Positions 42,533 to 52,556 of a stretch of 64,000 nt of DNA are shown here, piece after piece. Each line of letters opens with the position of its first letter. The stretch's first letter is position 1. Source of the DNA: Actinocrispum wychmicini (GTDB taxonomy: Bacteria > Actinomycetota > Actinomycetes > Mycobacteriales > Pseudonocardiaceae). A program made the position numbers and the translations under genes. The stretch spans positions 248,001-312,000 of the forward strand of contig NZ_SLWS01000003.1 in assembly GCF_004345645.1 (NCBI RefSeq), written 5' to 3'. The notes beneath the pieces were generated by a model that was not told the origin of the DNA, searched no databases, and was given only the letters and a program-made list of their open reading frames with translations.

Positions 42533-45500
42533 CACCCCCGAGCGGTTCTGGCAGGACATCCGCGACGGCGTGACGCACGTCCGCCGGTTCACCGAGGACG
42601 AGCTCGCGGCCGCGGGCATCCCACCGGAGGAGTACCGGGCGCCGGACTTCGCCGGGGCGAGCGGCCTGCTCGACGGCATCGACCTGTTCGACGCCGACTT
42701 CTTCGGGATGAGCAACCGTGAGGCGGCGGTCACCGATCCGCAGCAGCGCCTGTTCCTGGAATGCTGCTACCACGCGTTGGAGGACGCGGGCTACCCGACG
42801 CAGTCCGAGGGGAACCGGATCGGGGTCTACGCCAGCGCCGGATACGGCACGTACGCGATGCACACGTACCTCGCGAACAATCTCGACCCAGCGGAGTGGG
42901 CCGGTGACTGGGCCGCCACCCAGCAGGTCCAGCTGGGCACCCGGGCCGACTTCACCGCCACCCGCGCGGCCTTCCGCCTCGGCCTGACCGGTCCGGCGGT
43001 CAACGTGGCCACCGCGTGTTCCAGTTCACTCGTCGCGGTTCACCTGGCCGCTCAGGCATTGCTGTTTGGGGACGCCGACATCGCGGTCGCCGGATCGGCG
43101 GCCCTGCACCTGCCGCAGGTGACCGGACAACGGCACGTGAAAGGGTCGATCATCTCCCGTCGCGGCTCGGTCCGGGCGTTCGACGCGGACGCGGACGGCA
43201 CGGTCGGCGGCAACGGGGTGGCTGCCGTGGTGCTCAAGCGGCTGGACCGGGCACGCGCTGACGGCGACACCATCCACGCGGTCGTCCTCGGCTCTGGGCT
43301 GACCAACGACGGCGCGGACAAGCGGACTTTCGCGGCGCCCACAGTCACCGGGCAACGGGACGCGGTGCTGAGCGCGATCGCCGCTGCCGCAGTGCCCGTC
43401 GAGTCAATCGGTTACGTGGAGGCGCACGGCACCGGCACGTTCAAGGGCGATCCGATCGAGTTCGAGGCGTTGACGGCGGCGTTCCGGCGGCACACCGAGC
43501 GGGTCGGCTTCTGTTCGCTCGGCTCGGCCAAACCCGCGCTCGGCCACCTGGACACGTGCGCCGGAATGGCCGGACTGATCAAGGCTGTCCTGGTGCTGCG
43601 GCACGGAGTCATCCCGCCGTTGGCGAACTTCCGCACGCCCAACCCGGCGTTGGCGTTGGCGGAGAGTCCGTTCACGATCGCCACCGAGGCGGCCGACTGG
43701 CGGCCCGAGGGTCCTCGGCGGGCGAGCGTGAACTCGGTGGGGATGGGCGGCACCAACGCCCATGTCATCGTCGAGCAGGCTCCGGTGTCTCGTGACTCCT
43801 CGCTCGGCTTGCCTGCGCCGTCCCTGCTGCCGCTGTCCGCGCGGGACCCGTTGGCGCTCAGGCAACTGGCTACCGCGTTCCGTGACCACCTGCTGGCGCA
43901 CCCAGACCTTGACCTCGCGGACGTGGTGACCACGGCGATGGTCGGCCGTCGCCACTTCGCGCACCGGCTCGTCGCACTCGGGTCGACTGCGCTCGCCCTG
44001 GCGGAGTCGCTCGACCGGGCACCCATCGACCATCAGGCCGGGTCTCCGGTGACGTTTGTGCTCGCCGATCAGGAGGGCCTGCGGTCGGGTGCCGCGCTCG
44101 CCCTGCACGGCCGGTTCGCCGAAGTACGGGACGTGCTGACCGAATGCGACGGTCTCTACCGCGAGACCGTCGGTTGTGGACAGTTGATGGGCCCGTTGCT
44201 GGACCGGACGGATCTCACTGTCCTGCCGGCGAATCTGGTGTCACCCGCGTTGTTCGCCCTGCAGGTGGCGCAGGCCCGGCTGTGGCGGAGTCTGGGCGTC
44301 TCTCCTGCCTCGGTGGTCGGCCATGGCGCCGGCGAGTACGCCGCGATGCACGTGACGGGCGCGGTCACGCTGGCCGAGGGCATGCGCCTGGCCATCCAGC
44401 ATAAGGATTCTCCACGGTCGACCGTTGTTGGTGATCACACACCGCTGCGGATCGGGCCGCGCGACGCGGGACTGGACGCGCTGTGGGCCGACGTCGCGCG
44501 ACTGTACCGCGGCGGCGTCGACATCAACTGGAACGTGCTGCTCGAAGGGTGTGGCGGCGGACGGATTCCGTTGCCCGGCTACCCCTTCCAACGGACGACC
44601 CACTGGATCGGGCCGCCCGCTCGGCGGGACCTCAAGGAGGCGGGAATGCCGGAACAGGCCGTACTCGACCGGGTGGTGGACCTGACCGCGCACCATCTGG
44701 GCTACCGTCCGGACGAAGTGGACGCCGACCGCGCCTTCGTCGACCTCGGCGCCGACTCGTTGACCCTGGTGAGCATGCTGCGCGACCTGGAAACCGAGTT
44801 CGAAGTCGAGATCTCCATGCGCGACCTGCTGGACGACGCCACCACGCCACGCCTGGTCGGCCAGTTGATCGCTGACCTGAGAGGCGCCCGCCCAGCGGAG
44901 ACACGCCCGGAACCGGTCGTTGACCCGCCACCACCGATGGCCGGCCCGCCGCTCGTCGCTGGCAAGGGGAATCTCGTTGTCCCGGAAAGCGCGACACTCC
45001 GTCCGGGAACGCGACACACGCCGGTGGCGCACGCTGAGGACTTGGCGCGGCGGCTTGTGGCCAGGACGCGGGGGTCCAAGGAGATCGCTCAGCGGTATCG
45101 CCGGGTGTTGGCCGACAGCCGGGCTGTGGTGGGGTTTCGGCGGGCTACCAAGGAGATGCTTTATCCCATTTCGGCTCGGGAGGCTCGGGGGAGCACACTG
45201 GAGGATGTCGATGGGAACAGGTATGTCGACATCACCATGGGGTTCGGCGCGTTGCTGTTCGGCCATGAGCCTGAGTTCGTCACCGAGGCTGTGCGTGACC
45301 ATCTCGCGCATGGGTTGCGGCTTGGTCCGCGTGGCGTCGACACGGGGGAGGCCGCGGTTCTGCTCGGGGAGATGACCGGGATGGAGCGGGTCGCCTTCGC
45401 CAACTCCGGGACCGAGGCCAATTCGGGCGCGATCAGGCTCGCCAGGGCCGCCACTGGACGCGATCGGATCGTCATGTTCCGCGGCGCGTACCACGGGCAC

Positions 45501-48500
45501 ATCGACTCCGTGCTCGGCCGGTCCAGCGGGGACCGGACGGTTCCGGTGTCCGCGGGTATTCCGGACAGTGCCGTGGCCGAGGTGATCGTCCTGGAGTACG
45601 GCAGCGACCACAGCCTCCAGGTGATCGACGAGTTGGCGGACACGATCGCGGCCGTGCTCGTCGAACCCGTCCAGTCACGCAATCCGTCGCTGCGGCCGGT
45701 CGAGTTCGTGCGTTCACTACGTGAACTGACGAGCAGGCGCGGCATCGTCCTGTTGTTCGACGAGATGCTGACCGGCCTGCGCGCACACCAACGCGGCGCC
45801 CAGCACTACTACGGCGTCACTCCCGACCTTGTCACGTACGGCAAGGCGTTGGGTGGTGGATTCCCGATCGGTGCCATCGCGGGTCGCGCCGACATCATGG
45901 ACGGCATCGACGGCGGGTTCTGGCAGTACGGCGACGACAGCGTTCCGCCGCGCGAAACGACGTTCTACGGCGGCACGTACATCCAGCACCCAGTGTCGAT
46001 GGCCGCCGCTCGCGCGGTGCTGACCCATTTGCGTCAGGAAGGCACTGGTCTACAGGAACGGCTCAACGCGAGCACCGACCGGATGGCGGACCACCTCAAC
46101 ACCTTCTTCCAGGACGAGGAATACCCGCTGCGGCTGGACCACTTCGGCTCCATGTTCCGGTTCACCCACCGCGCGGACATGGAGTTGCTGTACCACCACC
46201 TGATGCTGCGCGGTGTCTACGTCTGGGAATGGCGCAGCTGCTACCTGTCGACCGCGCACACCGACGCCGACGTGGACTACGTGATCGACGCTGTGAGCGA
46301 CTCCCTGCGGGAGCTTCGCGGCGCCGGATACTTCCCCGCCACGCGGCCGAAAGCGAAGCAGGCTCCGGATTTCAGCCTGTACTTCTTCGGCGACTCGGCC
46401 GAAGTGGAGCGTTCCGAAGGGGACAAGTACCAGCAGATCCTGGACAGCGCGCGGTTCGCCGACGAGCGTGGCTTCCACGGGGTGTGGTTGCCCGAGCGGC
46501 ACTTCAACACGTTCGGTGGCCTGTTCCCGAATCCGGCCGTGCTCGCGGCGACGCTCGCCGGCCAGACCAACCGGATCCGTCTCAACGCCGGGTCGGTCGT
46601 GCTGCCCCTGCACGATCCCATCCGGATCGCCGAGGAATGGTCCATGGTGGACAATCTGTCCGGCGGGCGGGTCGGCCTCGGTTTCGGCACCGGCTGGCAC
46701 GCGGACGACTTCGTGCTACACCCGGACCGGTTCGACCGGCGCAAGGACATCTCGTTCGAGAACCTCGCGGACGTGCGACGGCTGTGGCGCGGCGAGACCG
46801 TACGCCGCCGCTCCGGCTCCGGCCGTGACGTCGACGTCCGCGTCCACCCGCGGCCCGTTCAGGACCGGCCGCCGATGTTCCTCGCGACCACCGGCCGGCC
46901 CGAATCCTACGAGCAGGCGGCAAAGCACGACCTCGGTATCGTCACGAACCTGATGAGCCAGACGATCGAGGAGCTCGCCGAGAACATCAAGCGCTACCGG
47001 CAAGCCCGTGTCCACAACGGACTGGACCCGGCCGCCGGCCGAGTCGTGGTGTTGGTGCACACTTATCTGGCCGACGACCACGCGAAGGCCCGTGCCGACG
47101 CGCTGGAGCCGATGGTCGGCTACATGCGTTCGTCGATGATGCTGCGTTCGGCGGCCGTGGCCGTCGGCAACGCCGCCGACGATCTCGCCGCCGCCCGCCC
47201 CGAGGACCTGGAAGTGTTGCTGCGCCGGGGCTACGATCGTTACTGCGACCAGCGCGCCTTGATCGGCTCGCCGGACAGTTGCGTCGCGGTGGTGGACGCC
47301 TTGCGGGACGCGGGCGTGGACGAGATCGGTGCTCTCGTCGATTTCGGCATGCCCGCCGCCCAGGTGTCCGCCGGACTGGACCGGCTCGACCGGCTCCGCC
47401 GCCGCTACCACTCGCCCGAGCCCGAGCCGGTGAGCGGGCCGGCTACGGCCGGGCAACGCCGGATCTGGTTGGCGTGCCAGCTGATCGGGACGAGCGCGTA
47501 CAACGAGGCCCAAGCCGTTCGACTGCGCGGGCGGCTCGATCAGGACGCGCTGTGGACCGCGTTGCGTGGCTTGGTCGATCGCCATCCTGGGCTGCGCACG
47601 GTGTTCCGGCCAGGTGACCGGGACCAGGCGTTGCGCCAGGTCGTGCTCGATCGGGTCGACGTCCCGATGACCGTGACCGAGGGCGACGGACCACGGGACG
47701 TGATGCGGCAGGAGAGCGCCAGAGCGTACGACCTCGCGACTGGTCCGCTGTTCGCGCCGCGACTGGTCTGTCTTGCGGCCGACGATCACCTCCTGGTTCT
47801 CGGCATGCACCACATCGTCGTCGACGGGCATTCCGGCGAGATCATCGCGACGGACCTGCAGGAGTTGTACCGGGCGGCGGTCGAACACCGCGAGCCCGTT
47901 TTCGACGAGCCCGCGGGCAGCCCGCTCGACGCACCCCAACCGTTGTACACCCCGGCGGATCAAGCCTGGTGGCGTGACCATCTGAGCGGGGAACCGCCAG
48001 TGCTGCACCTGCCCACCGACCGGCCACGCACCCGTACGTTCGCCGCGAACGGCGCGTCGGTCGCCACGAGCCTCGATGCCGAGCAGACCGCGGCACTGCG
48101 TAAGTGGAGCAGTGCTCAGGGAGCGACACTGTTCGCAACCTTGTTCACCGCGTGGCAGGTGGTGTTGCGTCGGTTCAGCGGCCAGGACGAGTTCGTCGTC
48201 GGCACCACGTTCGGGCAACGGCCGCCCGAGACGCGCAACACTGTGGGCTTCTTCGTCTCCCTGTTGCCGTTGCGCTGCCGTCTCACCGACGACATGGAGC
48301 TGCGGACCGTCGTACGGTCTACAAGGGACACTGTGCTCGGCGCAGGCGAGCACACCGCGGTCGACTTGGACGCGCTGTATGCGGACATCAATCCCGATCC
48401 CGGGTCGGCCCGGCCGCTCACCCCGGTCTCGGTCGATCTGGACACCGATTCCCTGGCGAGCATGACGTTGCCGGGGGTGCTCGTGGAACCGGTGGCGGAC

Positions 48501-50378
48501 GGGACCGACTCGTCTCCGCTCGAAGCCTCGTTGATGGCCACTCAGACCCCGACCGGGCTGCGGCTGCGCATCCGGTACGACGCCGACCTGTTCGACGAGC
48601 CGACCATGCGGCGTTACCTGGCGCAGCTCGTGCTGGTGCTCGACGCGATGGCCGCGGGTGCGACGACGACAGTCGGCGACCTGCCGATGCTCACCGCCGA
48701 CGACGAGGCGAAACTGTCAGCGTTCGGCGATGGCGGACCGCAAAGCACTGCCGAACCGACGCTCACGGTACATCCAGCAGGCGTGGTGATCGACGGCGAC
48801 GCGTCGTACAGCGGCGATCAACTCGCGGCGGCCGCTGCGTCCGTCACCACACGGCTGACCGAGTTGGGCGTGCGTCGCGGTGACCTCGTGGCGATCGCGT
48901 TGCCACGGGGATTCGGTTACGTGGCGGCGATGACGGGTGTGGTCGCGGCAGGCGCCGCGTACGTTCCGCTGGATCCCGTCCAGCCAGGGCCGCGCATCGC
49001 CGCGATACTCGCGGACGCGGCTCCGGTCGCCGTGGTCTGCGATCCGGACTTCGCCACCGAACTGGCCCGGGTCAATGTCAACATTCGACATTCGGACAAA
49101 GCGCTACCGCCGGCCACGATGGCGGCCGGCGACCTGATGTGCCTGATCTACACGTCCGGATCGACCGGCGTCCCCAAGGGAGTCGCCCTCGAACACGGCA
49201 GTGTCGCCGCCATAGTCGCGCACTACCGGGACAGGCTGGCGATCACGGCGAACGACCGGATCTCCTGGTACAGCAGCATCGGGTTCGACGGCACGCAGAT
49301 CGAGGTGTGGCCGGCGTTGACGACCGGCGCGCCGCTGCACGTCGTGCCCGACGACGTCCGCCTGGACCCCGCCGAGGTGGTGAAATGGTTGGTGCGTCAG
49401 CGGATCACGGTCGCGTTGCTGCCGACCGCGATCGCCGAGTCGGTGCTGGAGCAGCCTTGGCCGGCGGACACCGCGTTGCGAGTCCTGGTCACCGGCGGAG
49501 AACGGCTGACCAGCCGCCCCCGGCCAGACCTACCGTTCATGTTGTATAACGTATACGGTCCGACGGAGTGTTCAGTATTCTGTACATGGGCAGCCGTAGT
49601 GCCGCACGAGCCGGGCGTGCCGTCGATCGGCACACCGACGCCCGGGATGCGCCTGGAGATCAAGGATCAGGCCGGTCGGCTGCTGCCACCCGGGGCCGTT
49701 GGCGAGCTGCACGTAGGTGGACCCCAGGTGGCGAGGGGATACCACGGCGACCCGAACACGGACCGCTTCACCACCGACACGAAAGGTCGCCGCTGGTACC
49801 GGACTGGCGACCTGGTCCGCTGGCGCACCGACGGCCAACTGGCGTTCGTGGGACGTACCGATGACCAGGTGAAGGTCCGCGGAGTCCGGGTGGAGGCCGC
49901 GGAAGTGGCCCGCGCGGTCCGTACGCTGCCCGGTGTCCGTGACGCCACAGTCGTGGCGTCCACCGACCAGATCACCGGCCACGGCGTGCTCACGTGTTAC
50001 GTGCAGACACACCACCCGGTCAACGGCGACTTGGCCGAGCGCACCCGTGAATGGCGCACCCGACTGGCGGAGTTGTTGCCACGCCCGATGATTCCGCAGC
50101 ACTGGCATGCCGTGAACGAGTTGTCGTTGACCGTCAACGGGAAACGCGGAGCGCCCGGCGCCGCGGCCGTTCGTGAGGAGTGGGCCGCGGTCCTCGGCAC
50201 GGACGTGTTCGGCGACGACGCGGACTTCTTCGACCTGGGCGGGCATTCGATCAGCGCGGTGGTGCTGCTCAACCGGATCCGGGACAGGTTCGGCGTCGAC
50301 TACCCGATCGCGGAGTTCTTCGACAACCGGACCGTCCGGGCAATGGTGACCCGACTGTCCGGCAACGGCGTGCGATGA
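42477..50378 (+). CDS. Hybrid PKS-NRPS: KS, vestigial AT, ACP, aminotransferase, luciferase-like monooxygenase, C-A-T
   Basis: 2633 residues from GTG 42477 (GGAGGGG site). KS 1-430 with TACSSSLVAVH and EAHGTGTFKGDP. At 455-720 an AT remnant lacks the GQGSQ motif, has GHGAGEYAA where GHSxGE carries the nucleophile, and is about half-length. ACP with LGADSLTLV (Ser about 760). Class III aminotransferase about 857-1284 (LLFDEMLTGLR; TYGKALGGGFPIGA with the PLP Lys). Luciferase-like FMN monooxygenase about 1297-1641 (GVWLPERHFN; GFGTGWHADD). C domain with HHIVVDG (about 1778), A domain with [13 protein letters not shown] and YRTGDLVRW, T with DLGGHSIS (about 2585). It should make a beta-amino, possibly oxidised, acyl unit and join it to an amino acid. 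No thioesterase is present; pocket read D-G-I-A-L-T-V-V-F gives no clear substrate. Confidence 0.92.
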   Translation: MSDRAIAIIGMAFRFPGADTPERFWQDIRDGVTHVRRFTEDELAAAGIPPEEYRAPDFAGASGLLDGIDLFDADFFGMSNREAAVTDPQQRLFLECCYHALEDAGYPTQSEGNRIGVYASAGYGTYAMHTYLANNLDPAEWAGDWAATQQVQLGTRADFTATRAAFRLGLTGPAVNVATACSSSLVAVHLAAQALLFGDADIAVAGSAALHLPQVTGQRHVKGSIISRRGSVRAFDADADGTVGGNGVAAVVLKRLDRARADGDTIHAVVLGSGLTNDGADKRTFAAPTVTGQRDAVLSAIAAAAVPVESIGYVEAHGTGTFKGDPIEFEALTAAFRRHTERVGFCSLGSAKPALGHLDTCAGMAGLIKAVLVLRHGVIPPLANFRTPNPALALAESPFTIATEAADWRPEGPRRASVNSVGMGGTNAHVIVEQAPVSRDSSLGLPAPSLLPLSARDPLALRQLATAFRDHLLAHPDLDLADVVTTAMVGRRHFAHRLVALGSTALALAESLDRAPIDHQAGSPVTFVLADQEGLRSGAALALHGRFAEVRDVLTECDGLYRETVGCGQLMGPLLDRTDLTVLPANLVSPALFALQVAQARLWRSLGVSPASVVGHGAGEYAAMHVTGAVTLAEGMRLAIQHKDSPRSTVVGDHTPLRIGPRDAGLDALWADVARLYRGGVDINWNVLLEGCGGGRIPLPGYPFQRTTHWIGPPARRDLKEAGMPEQAVLDRVVDLTAHHLGYRPDEVDADRAFVDLGADSLTLVSMLRDLETEFEVEISMRDLLDDATTPRLVGQLIADLRGARPAETRPEPVVDPPPPMAGPPLVAGKGNLVVPESATLRPGTRHTPVAHAEDLARRLVARTRGSKEIAQRYRRVLADSRAVVGFRRATKEMLYPISAREARGSTLEDVDGNRYVDITMGFGALLFGHEPEFVTEAVRDHLAHGLRLGPRGVDTGEAAVLLGEMTGMERVAFANSGTEANSGAIRLARAATGRDRIVMFRGAYHGHIDSVLGRSSGDRTVPVSAGIPDSAVAEVIVLEYGSDHSLQVIDELADTIAAVLVEPVQSRNPSLRPVEFVRSLRELTSRRGIVLLFDEMLTGLRAHQRGAQHYYGVTPDLVTYGKALGGGFPIGAIAGRADIMDGIDGGFWQYGDDSVPPRETTFYGGTYIQHPVSMAAARAVLTHLRQEGTGLQERLNASTDRMADHLNTFFQDEEYPLRLDHFGSMFRFTHRADMELLYHHLMLRGVYVWEWRSCYLSTAHTDADVDYVIDAVSDSLRELRGAGYFPATRPKAKQAPDFSLYFFGDSAEVERSEGDKYQQILDSARFADERGFHGVWLPERHFNTFGGLFPNPAVLAATLAGQTNRIRLNAGSVVLPLHDPIRIAEEWSMVDNLSGGRVGLGFGTGWHADDFVLHPDRFDRRKDISFENLADVRRLWRGETVRRRSGSGRDVDVRVHPRPVQDRPPMFLATTGRPESYEQAAKHDLGIVTNLMSQTIEELAENIKRYRQARVHNGLDPAAGRVVVLVHTYLADDHAKARADALEPMVGYMRSSMMLRSAAVAVGNAADDLAAARPEDLEVLLRRGYDRYCDQRALIGSPDSCVAVVDALRDAGVDEIGALVDFGMPAAQVSAGLDRLDRLRRRYHSPEPEPVSGPATAGQRRIWLACQLIGTSAYNEAQAVRLRGRLDQDALWTALRGLVDRHPGLRTVFRPGDRDQALRQVVLDRVDVPMTVTEGDGPRDVMRQESARAYDLATGPLFAPRLVCLAADDHLLVLGMHHIVVDGHSGEIIATDLQELYRAAVEHREPVFDEPAGSPLDAPQPLYTPADQAWWRDHLSGEPPVLHLPTDRPRTRTFAANGASVATSLDAEQTAALRKWSSAQGATLFATLFTAWQVVLRRFSGQDEFVVGTTFGQRPPETRNTVGFFVSLLPLRCRLTDDMELRTVVRSTRDTVLGAGEHTAVDLDALYADINPDPGSARPLTPVSVDLDTDSLASMTLPGVLVEPVADGTDSSPLEASLMATQTPTGLRLRIRYDADLFDEPTMRRYLAQLVLVLDAMAAGATTTVGDLPMLTADDEAKLSAFGDGGPQSTAEPTLTVHPAGVVIDGDASYSGDQLAAAAASVTTRLTELGVRRGDLVAIALPRGFGYVAAMTGVVAAGAAYVPLDPVQPGPRIAAILADAAPVAVVCDPDFATELARVNVNIRHSDKALPPATMAAGDLMCLIYTSGSTGVPKGVALEHGSVAAIVAHYRDRLAITANDRISWYSSIGFDGTQIEVWPALTTGAPLHVVPDDVRLDPAEVVKWLVRQRITVALLPTAIAESVLEQPWPADTALRVLVTGGERLTSRPRPDLPFMLYNVYGPTECSVFCTWAAVVPHEPGVPSIGTPTPGMRLEIKDQAGRLLPPGAVGELHVGGPQVARGYHGDPNTDRFTTDTKGRRWYRTGDLVRWRTDGQLAFVGRTDDQVKVRGVRVEAAEVARAVRTLPGVRDATVVASTDQITGHGVLTCYVQTHHPVNGDLAERTREWRTRLAELLPRPMIPQHWHAVNELSLTVNGKRGAPGAAAVREEWAAVLGTDVFGDDADFFDLGGHSISAVVLLNRIRDRFGVDYPIAEFFDNRTVRAMVTRLSGNGVR

Positions 50379-51634
50379 CCGTCGTCGACGACGCGCCGGC
50401 CACCCCGCAGCAGGTTGCGATGCTCGTCAATGCCGCGAATTCGTTGCAGCCCACGGTGTTCAACGTGCCAACGAAGATCACCCTGGTAGGCGACCTGGAC
50501 ATCGACGCTCTGGAGGCCGCGCTGGGGGAGGTGATCAGCCGGCACGGGGCACTGCGCTGCCGGTTCGTCAACGAGGGCGGTTGGCGGCAGAAAGTCCTTG
50601 CACCGCAACCATTTCGACTGCGGTGTGAAGACGTCCAGGCCGAACACGTCGACGAGATCTGTCACATGCTCGCCAACGAGCCGTTCGACCTCGCCGAAAC
50701 GACCCTGCCGGTGTGCCGGCTGATGCGGGTGGACACCGACACGTGGGTGCTGATGCTCGTCATGCACCACATCGCGGTGGACGGCTGGGCGTTGACGCTC
50801 GTGCTCCAGGAGTTGGCGCAACTCTACGGTGGCGCCGCCTTGGCCCCACCGGGCGCGCAATGCACCGACTACGGACGATGGCTGCACCACAACCCTCAGG
50901 TCGACGCGCGCAAAATGGCGTTCTGGCGGGACTATCTCGACGGCGTACCGTTGGCGCCGAGCATGCCCACCGACCGGCCCCGGCCGGAGCGGATGAGCGG
51001 ACAGGGGACGACCGCGCTCGACCACGTGTCCGGAACGACCCGCGCGGCGGTCGAGGCACTCGCGTCAGCGCGGCGCACCACACCGTTCTCTGTCCTCGCA
51101 GCCGCCCTGGCAGTGCGGCTCGCCCAACTGAGCGGCGAGCGCAAGATCGCCTTCGCGGTGTCCTACGCCAACCGCGAACGCCGTGAGTTCGAGTCCATGG
51201 TCAGCTGCACCCGCGTCGCCGTGATCGTTCGGGTGATCGTCAACGAGACGATGACGTTCGGCGAGCTCGTCAGTCACGCGGCCGTCGCGGTCCTTGAGGC
51301 GATCGCCAACGCGCTCCCCATGGACCTGGTCGTCACGGAACAGCCGTCTGTCGCTCTCGCGTTCATGAACTACCAGGACAAGGAGATCTCGTTCGCCGGC
51401 GTGGACACGGTCGTCGAGGACATGACGGCCGCCGGGGCCCGCCGGGACCAGACCGTCGGCTTGTTCCAGAAAGCCGACGGCTACCTGGCGTTCCTCGAAC
51501 ACAGCACCGACCTGTGGGACCCGAAGACCGGCGAGGACCTGCTCACCGGGTATACCGGGCTGCTCGCCGACCTGTGCGCCGAGCCGGACAGGCCGGCACT
51601 CTGGGATCATCCGACCACCCATCCGCTACGGTGA
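50375..51634 (+). CDS. Free-standing NRPS condensation-domain protein
   Basis: 419 residues from ATG 50375, overlapping the synthase stop (ATGA). It is one condensation domain with the intact active-site motif MHHIAVDGWALTL (about residue 130-140). Since the synthase ends in a T domain without a thioesterase, this protein is a good candidate to release or extend the chain by amide or ester formation with a free amine or alcohol. A hairpin follows 5 bp after the stop and closes the operon. Confidence 0.88.
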   Translation: MTVVDDAPATPQQVAMLVNAANSLQPTVFNVPTKITLVGDLDIDALEAALGEVISRHGALRCRFVNEGGWRQKVLAPQPFRLRCEDVQAEHVDEICHMLANEPFDLAETTLPVCRLMRVDTDTWVLMLVMHHIAVDGWALTLVLQELAQLYGGAALAPPGAQCTDYGRWLHHNPQVDARKMAFWRDYLDGVPLAPSMPTDRPRPERMSGQGTTALDHVSGTTRAAVEALASARRTTPFSVLAAALAVRLAQLSGERKIAFAVSYANRERREFESMVSCTRVAVIVRVIVNETMTFGELVSHAAVAVLEAIANALPMDLVVTEQPSVALAFMNYQDKEISFAGVDTVVEDMTAAGARRDQTVGLFQKADGYLAFLEHSTDLWDPKTGEDLLTGYTGLLADLCAEPDRPALWDHPTTHPLR

Positions 51635-51639
51635 TCAAC

Positions 51640-51669
51640 ACCGGTACCGGGTGGCGGCCCGGTACCGGT
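51640..51669 (+). terminator. Perfect hairpin after the condensation gene
   Basis: ACCGGTACCGGG (51640-51651) and CCCGGTACCGGT (51658-51669) form a 12-bp stem with a 6-base loop, 5 bp beyond the stop. Without a T tract it is best read as a terminator or mRNA 3' stabiliser. Confidence 0.75.
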
Positions 51670-51763
51670 ACCCAGTCCCGGCCATCGCGGTGGTCAGCGT
51701 GCTGTTGCCGGCTCGACGGTAGCTGAGGAACTGCCGCGTGGACGCGAACGGTACGGTCCAGGG

Positions 51764-52528
51764 ATGGACGCCACGGTGAGCTCCGGATCGGTTCGAGCGA
51801 TCGGGCTGACCGGCCGCGGTCTGCTCCGGCCGGACAACCAGGACTCGGTGCTGGTGTTCGAATGGCTCAGCCAGGCGGAACGTCCACAGCCGGTGGAATT
51901 CCGGACGCCGCTGGCGGCACCGTTGGTGTGCGCGGTCGCCGACGGGATGGGCGGTCACCCGGCCGGCGCGGTGGCCAGCCTGATCGCGTTGACGCACATC
52001 GCGACCGCGTACCAGGACTGGACCGACGTACCCAGCCTGGAAAGCGGGCTGGTCGGGCTGAACATGAGCGTCTACGAAGCGGGCTGCGCCGACCCCGACA
52101 CGACGGGGATGGGGACCACGGTGGCCGGCCTCGTCCTGACACCTGACCGCGCCCTGTGCTTCAACGTCGGCGACAGTCGCGCCTACCAGATCATCGACGG
52201 GGTGGTCGAGCAGGTCAGCACGGACGACGGGGTGCTCGACGAACGGGGGATGACCACGAACCGCCTCACCCAGGCGATCGGCGACCCACCGCACCGGCCG
52301 ATCGACCCGCACGTCGTCGAACTGCCCTATCAGGACGGACACACGCGGTTCCTGCTCTGCAGCGACGGCGTGTCCGGAGTGGTCGAACCCGAGGTGCTCG
52401 GAAAGCTCTGCCGGCCACGCCGGCTCGACCGGGTCGTGTCCGGGCTGTCCGACGCGGCCCACGAGGCGGGCGCGCCGGACAACCTGTCCATCGTCGCTGT
52501 GGACGTGCGGCTGCCCTTGTCCCGATGA
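51764..52528 (+). CDS. PP2C-family serine/threonine phosphatase
   Basis: 254 residues with the full set of PP2C metal motifs: RPDNQDSVLV, VADGMGGHPAG, NVGDSRAYQ, LCSDGVSG and APDNLSIV. No membrane helix or sensor domain is attached. It should dephosphorylate Ser/Thr targets in the cytoplasm; no kinase gene is near. It separates the hybrid-synthase operon from the leftward operon and may be unrelated to both. Confidence 0.9.
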   Translation: MDATVSSGSVRAIGLTGRGLLRPDNQDSVLVFEWLSQAERPQPVEFRTPLAAPLVCAVADGMGGHPAGAVASLIALTHIATAYQDWTDVPSLESGLVGLNMSVYEAGCADPDTTGMGTTVAGLVLTPDRALCFNVGDSRAYQIIDGVVEQVSTDDGVLDERGMTTNRLTQAIGDPPHRPIDPHVVELPYQDGHTRFLLCSDGVSGVVEPEVLGKLCRPRRLDRVVSGLSDAAHEAGAPDNLSIVAVDVRLPLSR

Positions 52529-52556
52529 TCCTTCAGCGACGATCTGCTTGCCGCGG

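Noticed and set aside
43850..44620. Functional acyltransferase domain in the hybrid synthase
   Set aside because: No GQGSQ motif, GHGAGE instead of GHSxGE, and about half the usual length.
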